Shown in pieces: positions 24,413 through 34,828 of a stretch of DNA of 64,000 nucleotides. A program made the position numbers and the translations under genes. Numbering within the stretch: position 1 is the first letter of the stretch; every line of letters starts with the position of its first letter. This DNA comes from Candidatus Gastranaerophilales bacterium (GTDB lineage Bacteria; Cyanobacteriota; Vampirovibrionia; Gastranaerophilales; Gastranaerophilaceae): positions 19,589 to 83,588 of the forward strand of contig CALYDL010000005.1 of the NCBI GenBank assembly GCA_944325145.1. Reading direction: 5' to 3'. The notes under the pieces are model-generated. The model did not search any database and was not told the origin of the DNA. It worked only from the letters and a program-made list of their open reading frames with translations.

Positions 24413-26529
24413 TATTCACCTACCAATCCAAGAACCCTTACAAATTCATCTATTGTAGTGTTTCCTTCAATAATGTGTCTTATGCAGGATTCATTTAATG
24501 TTCTCATTCCGTTTTTAACAGCATGCTCTTCAATTTCAATATCGTGAGCATGAGCTGCAATTAATTTTTTAATTTCTTTTGTAACAACCAAAATTTCTAA
24601 TAATGCTAAACGCCCTTTATAGCCTGTTCCGCCGCAATTTGGGCAGCCTTCGGCACGATAAAGAGTGGTTTCCATTAATTGTTTAATTCTCTCCGGGTCT
24701 GTTAAAATTTTTCTTGCATCTTCTTCTGTTGGTTTAAATGGGCGCTTGCAATCGGGGCAAAGTTTTTTAACAAGCCTTTGAGCTAAAACACCGTTTAAGG
24801 TTGATGATATAAGATAATCTTTTGCACCCATTTCAATAAGCCTTGTAACGGTTGCAGCAGCTGAATTGGTGTGAATTGTGGATAATACAAAGTGACCGGT
24901 TAAAGAAGCTGAAATTGCAACTTCTAAAGTTTCATAGTCCCTAATTTCACCAACCAATATAACGTCAGGGTCTTGCCTTAAGATAGCTCTCATACAAGTT
25001 GCAAAGGTAATGCCTGCTTTTGGGTTAACTGCAGATTGGTTAACCCCATCCAGTCTGATTTCAACAGGGTCTTCAATTGTTGTAATGTTGCAATCGGGCG
25101 AGTTCATTGTTTTTAAAAGCGCATACAATGTTGTTGTTTTACCTGAACCTGTCGGGCCCGATGTTAAAACAATGCCGTTTGGAGCTGATGTTAAATATTT
25201 AATTTTTTCAATATCATCAGGAAATGCGCCTGCAATTTTAATTTCTTTTGTATAGCTGGCCTCTGCCCTCATTGAAGGCGCCAAAATTCTTATAACTATT
25301 TTTTCTTTGCCGTTAACAGGCAAAGTGTTTATACGAAAGTCATAAGATTGCTGATTATATTTGATTGTAAAGTTGCCGTCTTGCGGGCGCCTGTGCTCTG
25401 CAATGTTCATTTTTGCAAGAACCTTAAACCTTGATACAATTGAAGATTCCAAATATGCAGGAATTCTAACAACTTCAACCAAAGTGCCATCAATACGATA
25501 CCTTGTAACATACCCATCAAGCCTTGGTTCAATATGAATATCTGATGCCCTTGAATCAATAGCTTGGGTTACAATCATATTGGCATATTTTGCAGCATCA
25601 GAACTTATTTCATCAATATCCGATTGAACTTTTTGCCACAAGGTTTGCTCGCCCGGGCCAGTATCACTTGAAGCTGCAAGTTGTTCCGTTAAAACTTCAA
25701 GTTCTGTTTTTTCTTTTTTGAAATTTTGTTTCTTTTCTTCAGGCTGTTTTTTGGCTTTTTTATAATATTGTTCTACATATCTTTCATATTCAAGGCTTGT
25801 TACCATCAAAATTGCCGGCTTTAAGCCCGTCATGCCTATAATTTGGTTAATAGTATCAGTATCTTTCGGGTTAACCATGCCGACAGTTAATGTTTTTGAA
25901 TTGTAAGATAAAGGAATTACTTTATGTTCCAAAACAAAATCATCAGAAAGACAAGTAATTGCATCGGGTAAAGACGCCAATTGGTCTTCTTGCGCCATAT
26001 TGATTTGCATTTGGGCAGCAAGAGCATCTTTTAATTGTTTAATTGTAATATAGCCCAATTTTACAAGGGTTGAGCCCAAGGGCAGCCCGAAATTTTTTGA
26101 TTCAACAAGAGCTTGCTGCACTTGTTCTTCAGTTAAAAGCTTTTCTTCAACCAAAATTTGGCCGATTTTTTTTGTTTGAGGAGATTTAACCTGACTAATA
26201 TCTCCTGCCTTTTGAGAATTTGAATCTTGGGAATCTTGAGAGCTTGTTTGAGCTTGGGCGGGATAAACCTTTTTTATAATATCTGATAAAAGCAGATTAA
26301 AATTAGCGGGCGATACCGAAATAAATTCAACACCGCCTACTTTCACACTTTGTTTAATATATGAGGCAACAGCCTGTTTGTCACCATCCTGCGAAATTAC
26401 AGAATATAGAGTACCGTTTTGTATCGCAATAGGAATAAACCGCAATTCCATTAATTTGGCTTTTTCAAATTGCTTAACTAAATCTGTATTTATTCTGTTC
26501 AGCAGTTTTGATAGGTATTCATTATTCAT
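24412..26529 (-). CDS. pilB: Pilus/type II secretion assembly ATPase (PilB/GspE)
   Basis: This cytoplasmic hexameric ATPase drives pilus or pseudopilus growth. Residues about 120-260 are a MshEN domain (KIGQILVEEKLLTEEQVQQAL, GYITIKQLKDAL), which in some relatives binds cyclic-di-GMP. Walker A is GPTGSGKTTTLYALL, and the Asp box, Walker B and His box are present (RAILRQDPDVILVGEIRD, STIHTNSA). Near the end a zinc-binding pair CPDC / CPNC marks PilB/GspE. The 705-aa length includes a long variable N-terminus. It is the middle gene of the operon. Confidence 0.95.
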   Translation of the reverse strand: MNNEYLSKLLNRINTDLVKQFEKAKLMELRFIPIAIQNGTLYSVISQDGDKQAVASYIKQSVKVGGVEFISVSPANFNLLLSDIIKKVYPAQAQTSSQDSQDSNSQKAGDISQVKSPQTKKIGQILVEEKLLTEEQVQQALVESKNFGLPLGSTLVKLGYITIKQLKDALAAQMQINMAQEDQLASLPDAITCLSDDFVLEHKVIPLSYNSKTLTVGMVNPKDTDTINQIIGMTGLKPAILMVTSLEYERYVEQYYKKAKKQPEEKKQNFKKEKTELEVLTEQLAASSDTGPGEQTLWQKVQSDIDEISSDAAKYANMIVTQAIDSRASDIHIEPRLDGYVTRYRIDGTLVEVVRIPAYLESSIVSRFKVLAKMNIAEHRRPQDGNFTIKYNQQSYDFRINTLPVNGKEKIVIRILAPSMRAEASYTKEIKIAGAFPDDIEKIKYLTSAPNGIVLTSGPTGSGKTTTLYALLKTMNSPDCNITTIEDPVEIRLDGVNQSAVNPKAGITFATCMRAILRQDPDVILVGEIRDYETLEVAISASLTGHFVLSTIHTNSAAATVTRLIEMGAKDYLISSTLNGVLAQRLVKKLCPDCKRPFKPTEEDARKILTDPERIKQLMETTLYRAEGCPNCGGTGYKGRLALLEILVVTKEIKKLIAAHAHDIEIEEHAVKNGMRTLNESCIRHIIEGNTTIDEFVRVLGLVGE

Positions 26530-26550
26530 TTTTTATGGTTTTTCAGGAAA

Positions 26551-28443
26551 TTACAGATGAGGAGTGCCGTTTTTCTTTAAGTTTTCTATCTGATCCTGAG
26601 AATATACAATGTGTGGTGTAATTAATATAACAAGTTCTTCTTTTGTCATAATATTTGATGTGGTTCTAAAGAATGTTCCTATGACAGGAAGATCACCCAA
26701 GATAGGCATTTTTGTTACTTCGTTTGTTTCGTTTTCTTGAATTAAACCTGCAAGAACCAATGTTTCACCGTCTTTAACTCTAACGTTTTCAAGTTCTAAG
26801 CTTCTTCTTGATAACAACGTATAGTCATCTGTACCGCCTGCACGTGTTGAATAGCTTGGTTTCAAATTCATAACAACGTAACCTTCAGGTGATATAAACG
26901 GTGTAATTTCAACTTGAATACCCATATCTGAACCAATTTCATAGGTAACGTTAGTGATTGCTTGGAGTGATTGAGTTTCTGTGCTGAATTCCCTTTTAAC
27001 TGATTTTACATAATCTGTTGTAAGGTCGATTATAGATTTTTTGCCGTTTGTAACCATAACTTTCGGGCTTGCAAGAACTCTTCCTTTGCCGTTATTAATC
27101 AAATAGTTCAAGCTCATTACAATCGGGCCCCAGCCTTTATGTTTATTTACTGTATATTCAACCTTACCTTGGTCGTCTACAACATTATAAGAATTACCTT
27201 TAAAGAATGTTGGTGCCCATTGGTTTGTTGAAAAACCGCTTGTGCCGTTAAAGTTAAAACCGCCTAACGGAGTCCAAACCATCCAATCTGAACTGAATGC
27301 TTTTGAACCGTTTTCGGATAATTGAATTAATGAAAGTTCAATATATGCCATCGGCTGTTTTTTATCGTGAAGCTTAATAAAGCTTTCAATCATCTTAACT
27401 TGTTCTCTTGAACCGCCATATGTGGCAACTGTGCCCAAAGCGGGGAAATATGCTACTGTCAGAGGGTTTGATGTATAGTTAACCAAATCATCTGTTTCTT
27501 CGCTTTCTTCAATTGTGCCGTTATTTTCACCAACAACACAAACAGTGTAACCGCCACCAAGTTCAATTTCATCACCGCCTGTGCTTCTTGAAGCCGCACT
27601 GATTGAAACGCCTTGGTTAGCGCCGCCTTCAGATTTATCTGATAAAATTGTATCGCAAATTGTAGCCGCCATTTCTTGAGGAGAAATGTGGTTAACGGGG
27701 AATACATTCATCATTGGTTTAACATCAAGTTTCACAAGAATTTTTTTAATTAATTCTTCGTCTTCTTCTGTACCAAAAACCATAAGTTCGTTTTTGTTTG
27801 CGTTAATTGCAACAACAGGAACTGATGAAACACCTTGATATTTACCGTTAAATATACTTTTGTTCACAAAATCCGCAATAGCTTGAGCGTTTACATATTT
27901 AACAGGAATCGTTGTGAAGTTTTGTCTTGCATAGCTTAAATCTTTAGCTGCATCTTTTGATGCAACAATAATGTTATTGTCTTGTCTGATATAAGTTAAT
28001 TCACATGCATCCAATACAAATTCAAGAGCCGTATTAATGGGGACATCTTTAAGGTCTAAAGTAACTTCGCCCCTTACAGTGTTATGAAAAATAATATTCA
28101 TGTTTGCTCTGTCTGCAAACATTCTTAAAACTTGTTTAACGTCTGCATCTCTCAAAGAAAGGGTTACTTGTTTTGAACTTCCCGCAATTTGAATGTTGCC
28201 TGTTAACCTTGTTGTAGAAGGTATGCTGACAGCTTCGGGGTCATCTGCATCAATTATATATTTTTCATTTGTTTTATTATCTTCATATAAGTTCATGTTG
28301 GAATCTTCAATTTTGACGCCTTTTGTATTTAGCGCAAGTTTGTTTGAATCACCAAATGAAGCCCAAGCACATTGACCAACGGCAACTGCGATTGCCAAAG
28401 ACAATGCCAAATGAATTAAACCTTTCTTACTTACTGTGAACAT
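26551..28443 (-). CDS. pilQ: Secretin (PilQ/GspD-like outer-membrane channel)
   Basis: Secretins form the outer-membrane ring through which pili or proteins pass. The signal peptide lies at residues about 5-30. A STN-like N0 domain follows (VTLSLRDADVKQVLRMFADRAN, VTLDLKDVPINTALEFVLDAC). Then come N1-type domains and the C-terminal secretin core with YVVMNLKPSYS, VRVKDGETLVLAGLI and PILGDLPVIGTFFR. The start at 28443 is preferred over an in-frame TTG at 28452 because GGAG lies 10 bases before it but only 1 base before the TTG. A secretin implies a diderm cell. Confidence 0.95.
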   Translation of the reverse strand: MFTVSKKGLIHLALSLAIAVAVGQCAWASFGDSNKLALNTKGVKIEDSNMNLYEDNKTNEKYIIDADDPEAVSIPSTTRLTGNIQIAGSSKQVTLSLRDADVKQVLRMFADRANMNIIFHNTVRGEVTLDLKDVPINTALEFVLDACELTYIRQDNNIIVASKDAAKDLSYARQNFTTIPVKYVNAQAIADFVNKSIFNGKYQGVSSVPVVAINANKNELMVFGTEEDEELIKKILVKLDVKPMMNVFPVNHISPQEMAATICDTILSDKSEGGANQGVSISAASRSTGGDEIELGGGYTVCVVGENNGTIEESEETDDLVNYTSNPLTVAYFPALGTVATYGGSREQVKMIESFIKLHDKKQPMAYIELSLIQLSENGSKAFSSDWMVWTPLGGFNFNGTSGFSTNQWAPTFFKGNSYNVVDDQGKVEYTVNKHKGWGPIVMSLNYLINNGKGRVLASPKVMVTNGKKSIIDLTTDYVKSVKREFSTETQSLQAITNVTYEIGSDMGIQVEITPFISPEGYVVMNLKPSYSTRAGGTDDYTLLSRRSLELENVRVKDGETLVLAGLIQENETNEVTKMPILGDLPVIGTFFRTTSNIMTKEELVILITPHIVYSQDQIENLKKNGTPHL

Positions 28444-28466
28444 CTTTATCAAACTCCTGATTGTAA

Positions 28467-29900
28467 TTATTTAGTACTTATTTGAATATCTTCTGCCGAT
28501 ATATACTGTCTTGTTCTTCCATCATATTGAATTTGTTTTGACTTAGGTATATCGCCAATATTGAAAATTTCGCCTACATAGGCTTTGTAAATATTTGCAC
28601 CGTTTTTAATTTGTACAAATTCTTTTGTAATTTGACTTACTGTATATGTGTCGATTTTATCGCCTTTTTGAACAAAATAATCGTTTCCGTCATATTTTAA
28701 AATTGCAGACGGCCTTTCTGAGTCGTACATAATGCCTGAAACCATTATTGAGAAAAGTTTTCTGCCGGCAGCAGCCTCGGGCGAATTAACATCAACATCA
28801 GGCGGGGTAGATAAATCTCCGCCCATTGCTAAAGAACCGTCTTCATTAAATAAGGAAGATGGCATAAACGGGTTGGTTCTTCCGCTTGGCTGAATTGCAA
28901 CAACAATTTTTTTATCTTTGGAATCTTTTTTTGAAACATTGTCTTTCTTTGTTTCAAGCTTATTCATCAATTCTTCGGTTTGCTTTTCATCATCAAGGCT
29001 AGCTGCATTAGAATCATTTGGAATTGCATAATTTGAATCTTCTGATGTCATAAGGTTATCGCCGTTTGTGTTTCCTGTTAAACCGGGGAAAAGGAAATAC
29101 AGCGCAATAACAATTACTGCAAATAAACCTGCAAGCCCAATAACAACAGCCATTATTAACTTTTTATTGTCTTTTTTTAATGCTAACGGCTTAATTTCAA
29201 GCTGGTCGTCAACTTCAGCATTTTTATTTTCTTCTTCAATGTTTTCTGAAATAGCAGCCAAATCTTCCTCTTTTGTTAAAACTTCAGGTTCTTTGGCATC
29301 TTCAGTTTGTTCTTGAATATTTTCTTTCTGCTCAAGAGTTGTTTCTTCAGCTTTTTCTTCTTTTTCAAAGTTTAATACATCATCAATTGCTTCACTTGCA
29401 AATGATGAAGGCGAATCGTTTTTAACATCCAAAAGGCTTAAAAGTTCATCATCCACAACATCCGATAAATCTTCTTTTGAAACTGTTTCGCTATCTGCTT
29501 CATTTTGAGCGCCTGCATCGTCTGCAAGCATATTCAAAATATCATCATCTTCAAAAGAACCTGTTGTTTCCGTTTGCTTGTTATCATCTGCGCCTTTTGT
29601 CTCAATTGCGGCATCTTCCTGTTCAAGGCTGTTTACATAGTTTGTAGCTGCCGTTTTTAAATCAAATTCTTCATTTTTTTCAAGAACAAGCTCATCATCT
29701 GAAAGGCTTGAAATATCAAAATTTGAGATGTCGCTTTTTTCATCGGCATCGTTATCTTTTGCGGAATTAACGATAAGGCTTGATAAATCATCCTCATCAT
29801 CCGTATTTAATAAATCTTCCCAAGAAATGGCGCCATTGTCGTCATCTTCTAAGGGTTTATTGTTATCATCTTTTTCTAATTCATTTCCATCAAATTGCAT
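28467..29900 (-). CDS. PilP/GspC-like pilus assembly protein with long acidic N-terminus
   Basis: The N-terminal 230 residues are strongly acidic and low in complexity (Asp, Glu, Ser), probably cytoplasmic and unstructured. A single membrane helix spans about 245-270 (LIMAVVIGLAGLFAVIVIALYFLF). The periplasmic C-terminus has GRTNPFMPSS, matching the GR(D/x)PF motif of PilP/GspC. A HR-like beta domain follows (FSIMVSGIMYDSERPSAIL, YFVQKGDKIDTYTVSQI). Its place just upstream of the secretin in the operon supports a role in contacting it. The acidic cytoplasmic extension is unusual for the family. Confidence 0.75.
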   Translation of the reverse strand: MQFDGNELEKDDNNKPLEDDDNGAISWEDLLNTDDEDDLSSLIVNSAKDNDADEKSDISNFDISSLSDDELVLEKNEEFDLKTAATNYVNSLEQEDAAIETKGADDNKQTETTGSFEDDDILNMLADDAGAQNEADSETVSKEDLSDVVDDELLSLLDVKNDSPSSFASEAIDDVLNFEKEEKAEETTLEQKENIQEQTEDAKEPEVLTKEEDLAAISENIEEENKNAEVDDQLEIKPLALKKDNKKLIMAVVIGLAGLFAVIVIALYFLFPGLTGNTNGDNLMTSEDSNYAIPNDSNAASLDDEKQTEELMNKLETKKDNVSKKDSKDKKIVVAIQPSGRTNPFMPSSLFNEDGSLAMGGDLSTPPDVDVNSPEAAAGRKLFSIMVSGIMYDSERPSAILKYDGNDYFVQKGDKIDTYTVSQITKEFVQIKNGANIYKAYVGEIFNIGDIPKSKQIQYDGRTRQYISAEDIQISTK

Positions 29901-30028
29901 CGTTTGTAACTTTCTTATACAATTCAGATACTTTTTTCACTAGAATACAATCTATATAATATTAGTATCTTATAATTCTTTCCAATTTTCATTACGGCAG
30001 AGAAAAATCAACCAAATGTAGGAAAATT

Positions 30029-31309
30029 TTAATCATATTCGCCCGTATATGTCATCTCCAAATTTGCAACATAGATTGTATCCCCTTCAATAAGCCCCAA
30101 ACTTCTTAATTCATTAAAAACTCCCATTGAATCAAGAATATTTGTAAGCCTTCTTACCTGTCTTATATTTTTTATATCTGTAACACTCACTAATCTTCTT
30201 ATTTTACCACCATCCACGGAATATGTGTTTTTGTTAAGCTTAACTGCTTCATATCGGCTGTCGTCATTATCTGCAAAACCTGTATCTTCAGTAATATTGA
30301 GCTCTATTGAAGGAGTAGGAATTTCATCAAATTTTTTGTAAACATAGTTTAATAATTCCTTCACGCCAAGGCCCGTTACTGCAGAAACCACAAATGTATT
30401 TTCGTTTAATTTCAAAAATTCTTCTTTTAATCTTTGAATATCATCTTCCATCATTGCATCTGCTTTATTCAGCATAACAATTTGGAACCTTGAAGATAAT
30501 TCTTTTGAATAATTTAAAAGTTCATTGTTTATTTTTTTATAATTTTCAACAGGGTTTTCTTCTGTCATATCAACGATATGAATAAAAAATTTGCATCTTT
30601 CAACATGTCTTAAAAATTCATATCCTAAACCAACTCCTAAATGCGCGCCTTCAATTAGCCCGGGGATGTCTGCCACAACAAAATTGTTCCCATCAGGGTT
30701 TTTCACAACCCCTAAGTGAGGAACAAGAGTTGTAAAGGGGTAATCTGCTATTTTTGGTTTAGCAGAAGATATTCTTGAAATAAAGCTTGATTTGCCCGCA
30801 TTTGGCATACCCAATAAGCCAATATCAGCTATTAGTTTTAATTCAAGCTCCAATTCTCTTTCAACAGATGCTTCACCGGGTTCAGAAAATTGCGGTGCAC
30901 GAGAAGTTGAAGTTGCAAATTTTGCATTTCCTCTGCCGCCACGCCCGCCTTTTGCAATCAAAATTGTTTTTTCATCTTCATTCATATCGGCAATAATATC
31001 GCCCGTTTTTAAATCGCGAACAATTGTTCCTACCGGCACTTTAACATAAATATCCTTGCCGTTTTTGCCGTATTGATTTTTAATTCTGCCGTTTTCGCCG
31101 TTTTGAGCCTGAAAAATTGACCTGTATGTAAAATCTAATAAGGTTGTCATACTGCTGTCTGCTACAAAATATACGCTGCCGCCATCGCCGCCATCGCCGC
31201 CATCAGGGCCGCCTTTATCAACGTATTTTTCTCTATGCCAAGCAACAGCGCCGTTTCCGCCTTTTCCTGATTCAACTTTAATTTTTACTTTATCAATAAA
31301 TTGTGCCAA
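30029..31309 (-). CDS. obgE: Obg-family GTPase (CgtA/ObgE)
   Basis: ObgE is an essential GTPase in 50S ribosome assembly and stress response. The glycine-rich Obg domain (residues 1-158) has GGNGAVAWHREKYV and GGDGGDGGSV. The G domain contains G1 GMPNAGKSSF, G3 DIPGLIEGA and G4 LNKAD. A C-terminal OCT domain (residues about 345-426) is present, making it a long-form Obg. The start codon is TTG with AAGG upstream. It is 128 bases upstream of the pilus operon and possibly transcribed separately. Confidence 0.96.
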   Translation of the reverse strand: MAQFIDKVKIKVESGKGGNGAVAWHREKYVDKGGPDGGDGGDGGSVYFVADSSMTTLLDFTYRSIFQAQNGENGRIKNQYGKNGKDIYVKVPVGTIVRDLKTGDIIADMNEDEKTILIAKGGRGGRGNAKFATSTSRAPQFSEPGEASVERELELELKLIADIGLLGMPNAGKSSFISRISSAKPKIADYPFTTLVPHLGVVKNPDGNNFVVADIPGLIEGAHLGVGLGYEFLRHVERCKFFIHIVDMTEENPVENYKKINNELLNYSKELSSRFQIVMLNKADAMMEDDIQRLKEEFLKLNENTFVVSAVTGLGVKELLNYVYKKFDEIPTPSIELNITEDTGFADNDDSRYEAVKLNKNTYSVDGGKIRRLVSVTDIKNIRQVRRLTNILDSMGVFNELRSLGLIEGDTIYVANLEMTYTGEYD

Positions 31310-31499
31310 AACCTTTTCCTTGAAATAACTTCCTTAAAATTAAGTTTACAATAAGCTAAACCCTAAGGCAACAAAAGAAAATGTTCTTTTAACAAATATA
31401 AAATATTAATAAATAATTAAATTAAATAGACAAAAAGATTTGATAATCTATAATGTAATTATTGTCTTAAAAAGTGTGATAATAAGGAGTTAAAACTTT

Positions 31500-32075
31500 A
31501 TGTCCGAGGATAAAAACCAAAATAACCCTTTTGCGGAAAATGAAGAAATTAAAGAAGAAATTAAAGAAGAACCAAAAGAAGATATAAAAGAAGAAAATAT
31601 TGAATCAAAAGAAGAAGAATTTAAAAAAGAACTTGATGATATAAATAACAAATATTTAAGGCTTGCAGCCGATTTTGACAATTACAGAAAACGCCAAGCA
31701 CAAGAAAGAGAAAGCCTTTTAAAATATGGCGCAGAAGATACATTAAAAAAAATTATCCCCGTTTTAGACACTTTAGAACGTGCCAAAAATTCAATTGAAA
31801 AAACGGAAGATATAAAAACCGTTAAAGAATCTTATGAAATTTGCACAAAACAATTTTTGGAAATTTTGGGAAAAATCGGCTTGAAAAAAATTGAAGCTAA
31901 AGATAAACCTTTTGACCCAAATTTAATGGAAGCTGTTATGCAAACAAAAACAAACGATGTTGAACCACACACGGTTATAGCAGAGCTTCAAGCAGGGTAT
32001 CAGCTTTTTGACAGAGTTTTAAGGCCGACTATGGTAAATGTTGCGGTTGAAGATGATGAGGAAAACAAAGAATAA
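31500..32075 (+). CDS. grpE: GrpE nucleotide exchange factor
   Basis: GrpE releases ADP from DnaK. The acidic N-terminus has repeated E-E-I-K/K-E-E-P segments, then a long coiled coil ([23 protein letters not shown]). The C-terminal beta-wing follows ([36 protein letters not shown]). The 191-aa length is normal. It overlaps dnaJ by one base (TAATG). No dnaK or hrcA gene adjoins it, unlike the usual hrcA-grpE-dnaK-dnaJ order. Confidence 0.96.
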   Translation: MSEDKNQNNPFAENEEIKEEIKEEPKEDIKEENIESKEEEFKKELDDINNKYLRLAADFDNYRKRQAQERESLLKYGAEDTLKKIIPVLDTLERAKNSIEKTEDIKTVKESYEICTKQFLEILGKIGLKKIEAKDKPFDPNLMEAVMQTKTNDVEPHTVIAELQAGYQLFDRVLRPTMVNVAVEDDEENKE

Positions 32076-33202
32076 TGGACTACTATGAAATTTTAGGCGT
32101 AGAAAAAACCGCAACAAAAGAAGAAATAAAAATAGCTTTCAGAAAAAAAGCGAGGCAATTGCACCCCGATGTAAATAAAGCCCCTGATGCAGAAGAAAGA
32201 TTTAAAGAACTTGGAAAAGCCTATGAAGTTTTATCGGATGATGAAAAAAGGCAAGTTTATGACAGATACGGTGAAGACGGCATAAATAATTCGGGCTTTG
32301 GCGGCGGCGGGCCTTTTGAATATGGCTTTGGCGGCTTAAATGATATTTTTGAAGCCTTTTTTGGCGGGGGAATGGGCGGCTTTTCTTCAAGACAAAGAGA
32401 CCCGAATGCACCTGTCCAAGGTGATGACCTTAGAATGGATATTCAAATTGATTTTAAAGATGCCATTTTTGGGGTTGAAAAAGAAATTAAAATTAAGCAT
32501 TTAGAAACATGTGAAGAATGCATGGGCACAGGTAAAGATAAAAACGCAAAACAAACAACCTGTAAAACCTGCAACGGCATGGGCAGAGTTCAGCAAAATA
32601 CAAGAACAATTTTAGGAAATTTCACATCCGTTACCACTTGCCCAACCTGCAACGGCACAGGGATTGACCCTTCTTCATATTGCAAAAAATGCAAAGGAAG
32701 GGGAGCAGTTCAAAAAGAAAAAGTTGCAAAAATAAAAATCCCAAAAGGTGTAGATTCAGGCTCAAGAATTCGCCTTGCAAATGAAGGCGATGCAGGCAAA
32801 AACGGCGGCAGGCCGGGGGATTTGTACATTGTTTTATATGTAAAAGAATCAAATGAATTTATAAGAGATGGCGTTGATATTCATACCGTTCTTGAAATTT
32901 CGATGCCGCAAGCCGTTTTAGGGGATGAAGTTACTGTTAATACCGTTGATGGCGAAGAAAAACTTCATATACCAAGCGGCATTGAAAACTTAGAAAAACT
33001 TTTAATAAAAGGGAAAGGTGTGCCATACCTTGGTAAGGAAGGCCAAAGGGGCAACCATTATGTTACAATTAAAATAAAAACACCTAAAAAACTAACAAAA
33101 GAGGAAGAAGACCTTTATAAAAAGCTTTTTGAAATTTCAAAAAGAAATGACTCAGATAAAAAAAGCGGTATAATGGATAAAGTAAAAACCGTTTTTAAAT
33201 AA
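32075..33202 (+). CDS. dnaJ: DnaJ chaperone (type I Hsp40)
   Basis: DnaJ delivers clients to DnaK and stimulates its ATPase. The J domain has [17 protein letters not shown] and the HPD tripeptide (LHPDVNK). A Gly/Phe-rich linker follows. The zinc-binding region has four CxxCxGxG repeats ([32 protein letters not shown]). The C-terminal substrate domains are complete at 375 aa. It is coupled to grpE; the DnaK gene is elsewhere. Confidence 0.97.
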   Translation: MDYYEILGVEKTATKEEIKIAFRKKARQLHPDVNKAPDAEERFKELGKAYEVLSDDEKRQVYDRYGEDGINNSGFGGGGPFEYGFGGLNDIFEAFFGGGMGGFSSRQRDPNAPVQGDDLRMDIQIDFKDAIFGVEKEIKIKHLETCEECMGTGKDKNAKQTTCKTCNGMGRVQQNTRTILGNFTSVTTCPTCNGTGIDPSSYCKKCKGRGAVQKEKVAKIKIPKGVDSGSRIRLANEGDAGKNGGRPGDLYIVLYVKESNEFIRDGVDIHTVLEISMPQAVLGDEVTVNTVDGEEKLHIPSGIENLEKLLIKGKGVPYLGKEGQRGNHYVTIKIKTPKKLTKEEEDLYKKLFEISKRNDSDKKSGIMDKVKTVFK

Positions 33203-33214
33203 ATTGGGGGATAG

Positions 33215-34828
33215 ATGAAATTAAATTTTAAATTTAGTGCGCTTGCAGCTGTTGGCTTATGTTTTTTAATTAACAATCAAGCTTTTGCTTCAAGGCTTCC
33301 TGATGATACGTGGGAATTTATTAAAAAAGAACTGCCAAATGCAACCCAAAGGTTCGATTCCGTTATTCTTTTGGATACAAACACAATGTATGTTCCCTTG
33401 TATCCTGCCGAAAAAGCAACGGTTGACAACATTAAAATTGATTACACCTACCCCAACAACCAAACCCTAAAACAAAAACCCGAAGTTGTTATTTTAAACA
33501 ACAACTATGTTTTAATGAAAATTTTTAAAGATAAAAAAGGCAATTTTACAATTACGAAAAATGAAAACTTGCCAAATAAAGTTAAATTGGGCGTAATGCC
33601 TCAAGATATGCTTGTGCCCACAGGTTTTAAAATTCCTGAAAGCATGAAAATTATTATGGGCGACCTTTTAATTCCAAACAGGGGCGATAACCTTTTAATA
33701 ACAACATCAGATGCCACACTTGGAAATTCAGACGATGAAGAAGCGGCAGATATTGTTCCTATGGCAGAATTAAAAGATGCAAAAACATTTATTGCAAACA
33801 ATAAAACAAAATTTGTTTTGGTTTACGATAAAGGCGGCGCTGCTCCTTTATATGAAATTAAACTTTCAGGGCTGCCGAATAAAATTATAGCTTCGCCTAA
33901 AACAAAATTTGCGCTTACTATGTATTTTGGAAATAAAACGGCAGAAGTTATTGATTTGGTGAATGAAAGAGTTTTAACCAAAATAGATTTTGAAGACCTG
34001 CCAACAGATGCCGACCTTGACATTACAAGCCAAACAGCTTATGTAACAAGCGCCAAGGCAAACTCTATTTATATGGTAGATTTAAACAATGCAAGCTTAG
34101 CAAAAACAATTAAATCAGACAGGGCCCCAAATAAAATTTCTGTTTCAGGCCCGGACGGCGCTTTAATTTTTAGCGATAAAAACAATGAAAATATTTACAT
34201 AATGGATTTAAAATCAGGAACTTATTCCATTAAAAAAATTGCAAACGTTAAAAATTTGTCAAAACTTTTAATGAAAAACGGCAAAATTATTGCACTTTCA
34301 AGAACCTTAAATAAAGGCTACATTTATAAATTAAACAGTTTTGAATCAGAAAACCCTGCCGAATTAGTTTCTGAACTTGATTTAGCTGAAAAACCGACAG
34401 ATGCTTTAATATATAAAGATAAAGCCTTCATTTTATCTTCAAAAGAAGGGGTTGTTAACATTTATGATTTTAACCAAAATAAAATGTTAGAACCGATTTC
34501 TATTGGAAGCGGCGGTTTTTATTCTAAAATAACTTTAATTCCAAATAAAACAAACGCTGTTATAACAGGCATTAACACTAAAAAAATGGTAATTGTTGAC
34601 CTTGAAAATAACAAAATGGAAAAAAAGGCAAAATCAGATATTGATATTGCAGATATTGTTATAATTGATAAAAACCCGCCAGTAAAACCTGCGGTTGATA
34701 TTAAAGAACAAAAAGAAGAACCAACGGAAGAAACGGTTTTAGAACCAATTACAGACAGTGAAAAAGAACCCGTTCAAGAACCGGTTGATAAAAATAACGA
34801 ACAAGAAGAAGTTCAAGAGGCAATATAA
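33215..34828 (+). CDS. Exported beta-propeller-like protein, 537 aa
   Basis: I do not recognise a specific family. Residues 1-25 form a signal peptide (LAAVGLCFLINNQAFA). The middle contains YVTN/NHL-like blades (SIYMVDLNNASLAKTI, NIYIMDLKSGTYSI, AVITGINTKKMVIVDL). The last 50 residues are Pro/Glu/Lys rich and probably unstructured. An envelope-localised propeller is likely. It follows dnaJ by 12 bases, with GGGGGAT before the ATG. It resembles the TPR/NHL protein at 3085 in layout but not in detail. Confidence 0.7.
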   Translation: MKLNFKFSALAAVGLCFLINNQAFASRLPDDTWEFIKKELPNATQRFDSVILLDTNTMYVPLYPAEKATVDNIKIDYTYPNNQTLKQKPEVVILNNNYVLMKIFKDKKGNFTITKNENLPNKVKLGVMPQDMLVPTGFKIPESMKIIMGDLLIPNRGDNLLITTSDATLGNSDDEEAADIVPMAELKDAKTFIANNKTKFVLVYDKGGAAPLYEIKLSGLPNKIIASPKTKFALTMYFGNKTAEVIDLVNERVLTKIDFEDLPTDADLDITSQTAYVTSAKANSIYMVDLNNASLAKTIKSDRAPNKISVSGPDGALIFSDKNNENIYIMDLKSGTYSIKKIANVKNLSKLLMKNGKIIALSRTLNKGYIYKLNSFESENPAELVSELDLAEKPTDALIYKDKAFILSSKEGVVNIYDFNQNKMLEPISIGSGGFYSKITLIPNKTNAVITGINTKKMVIVDLENNKMEKKAKSDIDIADIVIIDKNPPVKPAVDIKEQKEEPTEETVLEPITDSEKEPVQEPVDKNNEQEEVQEAI

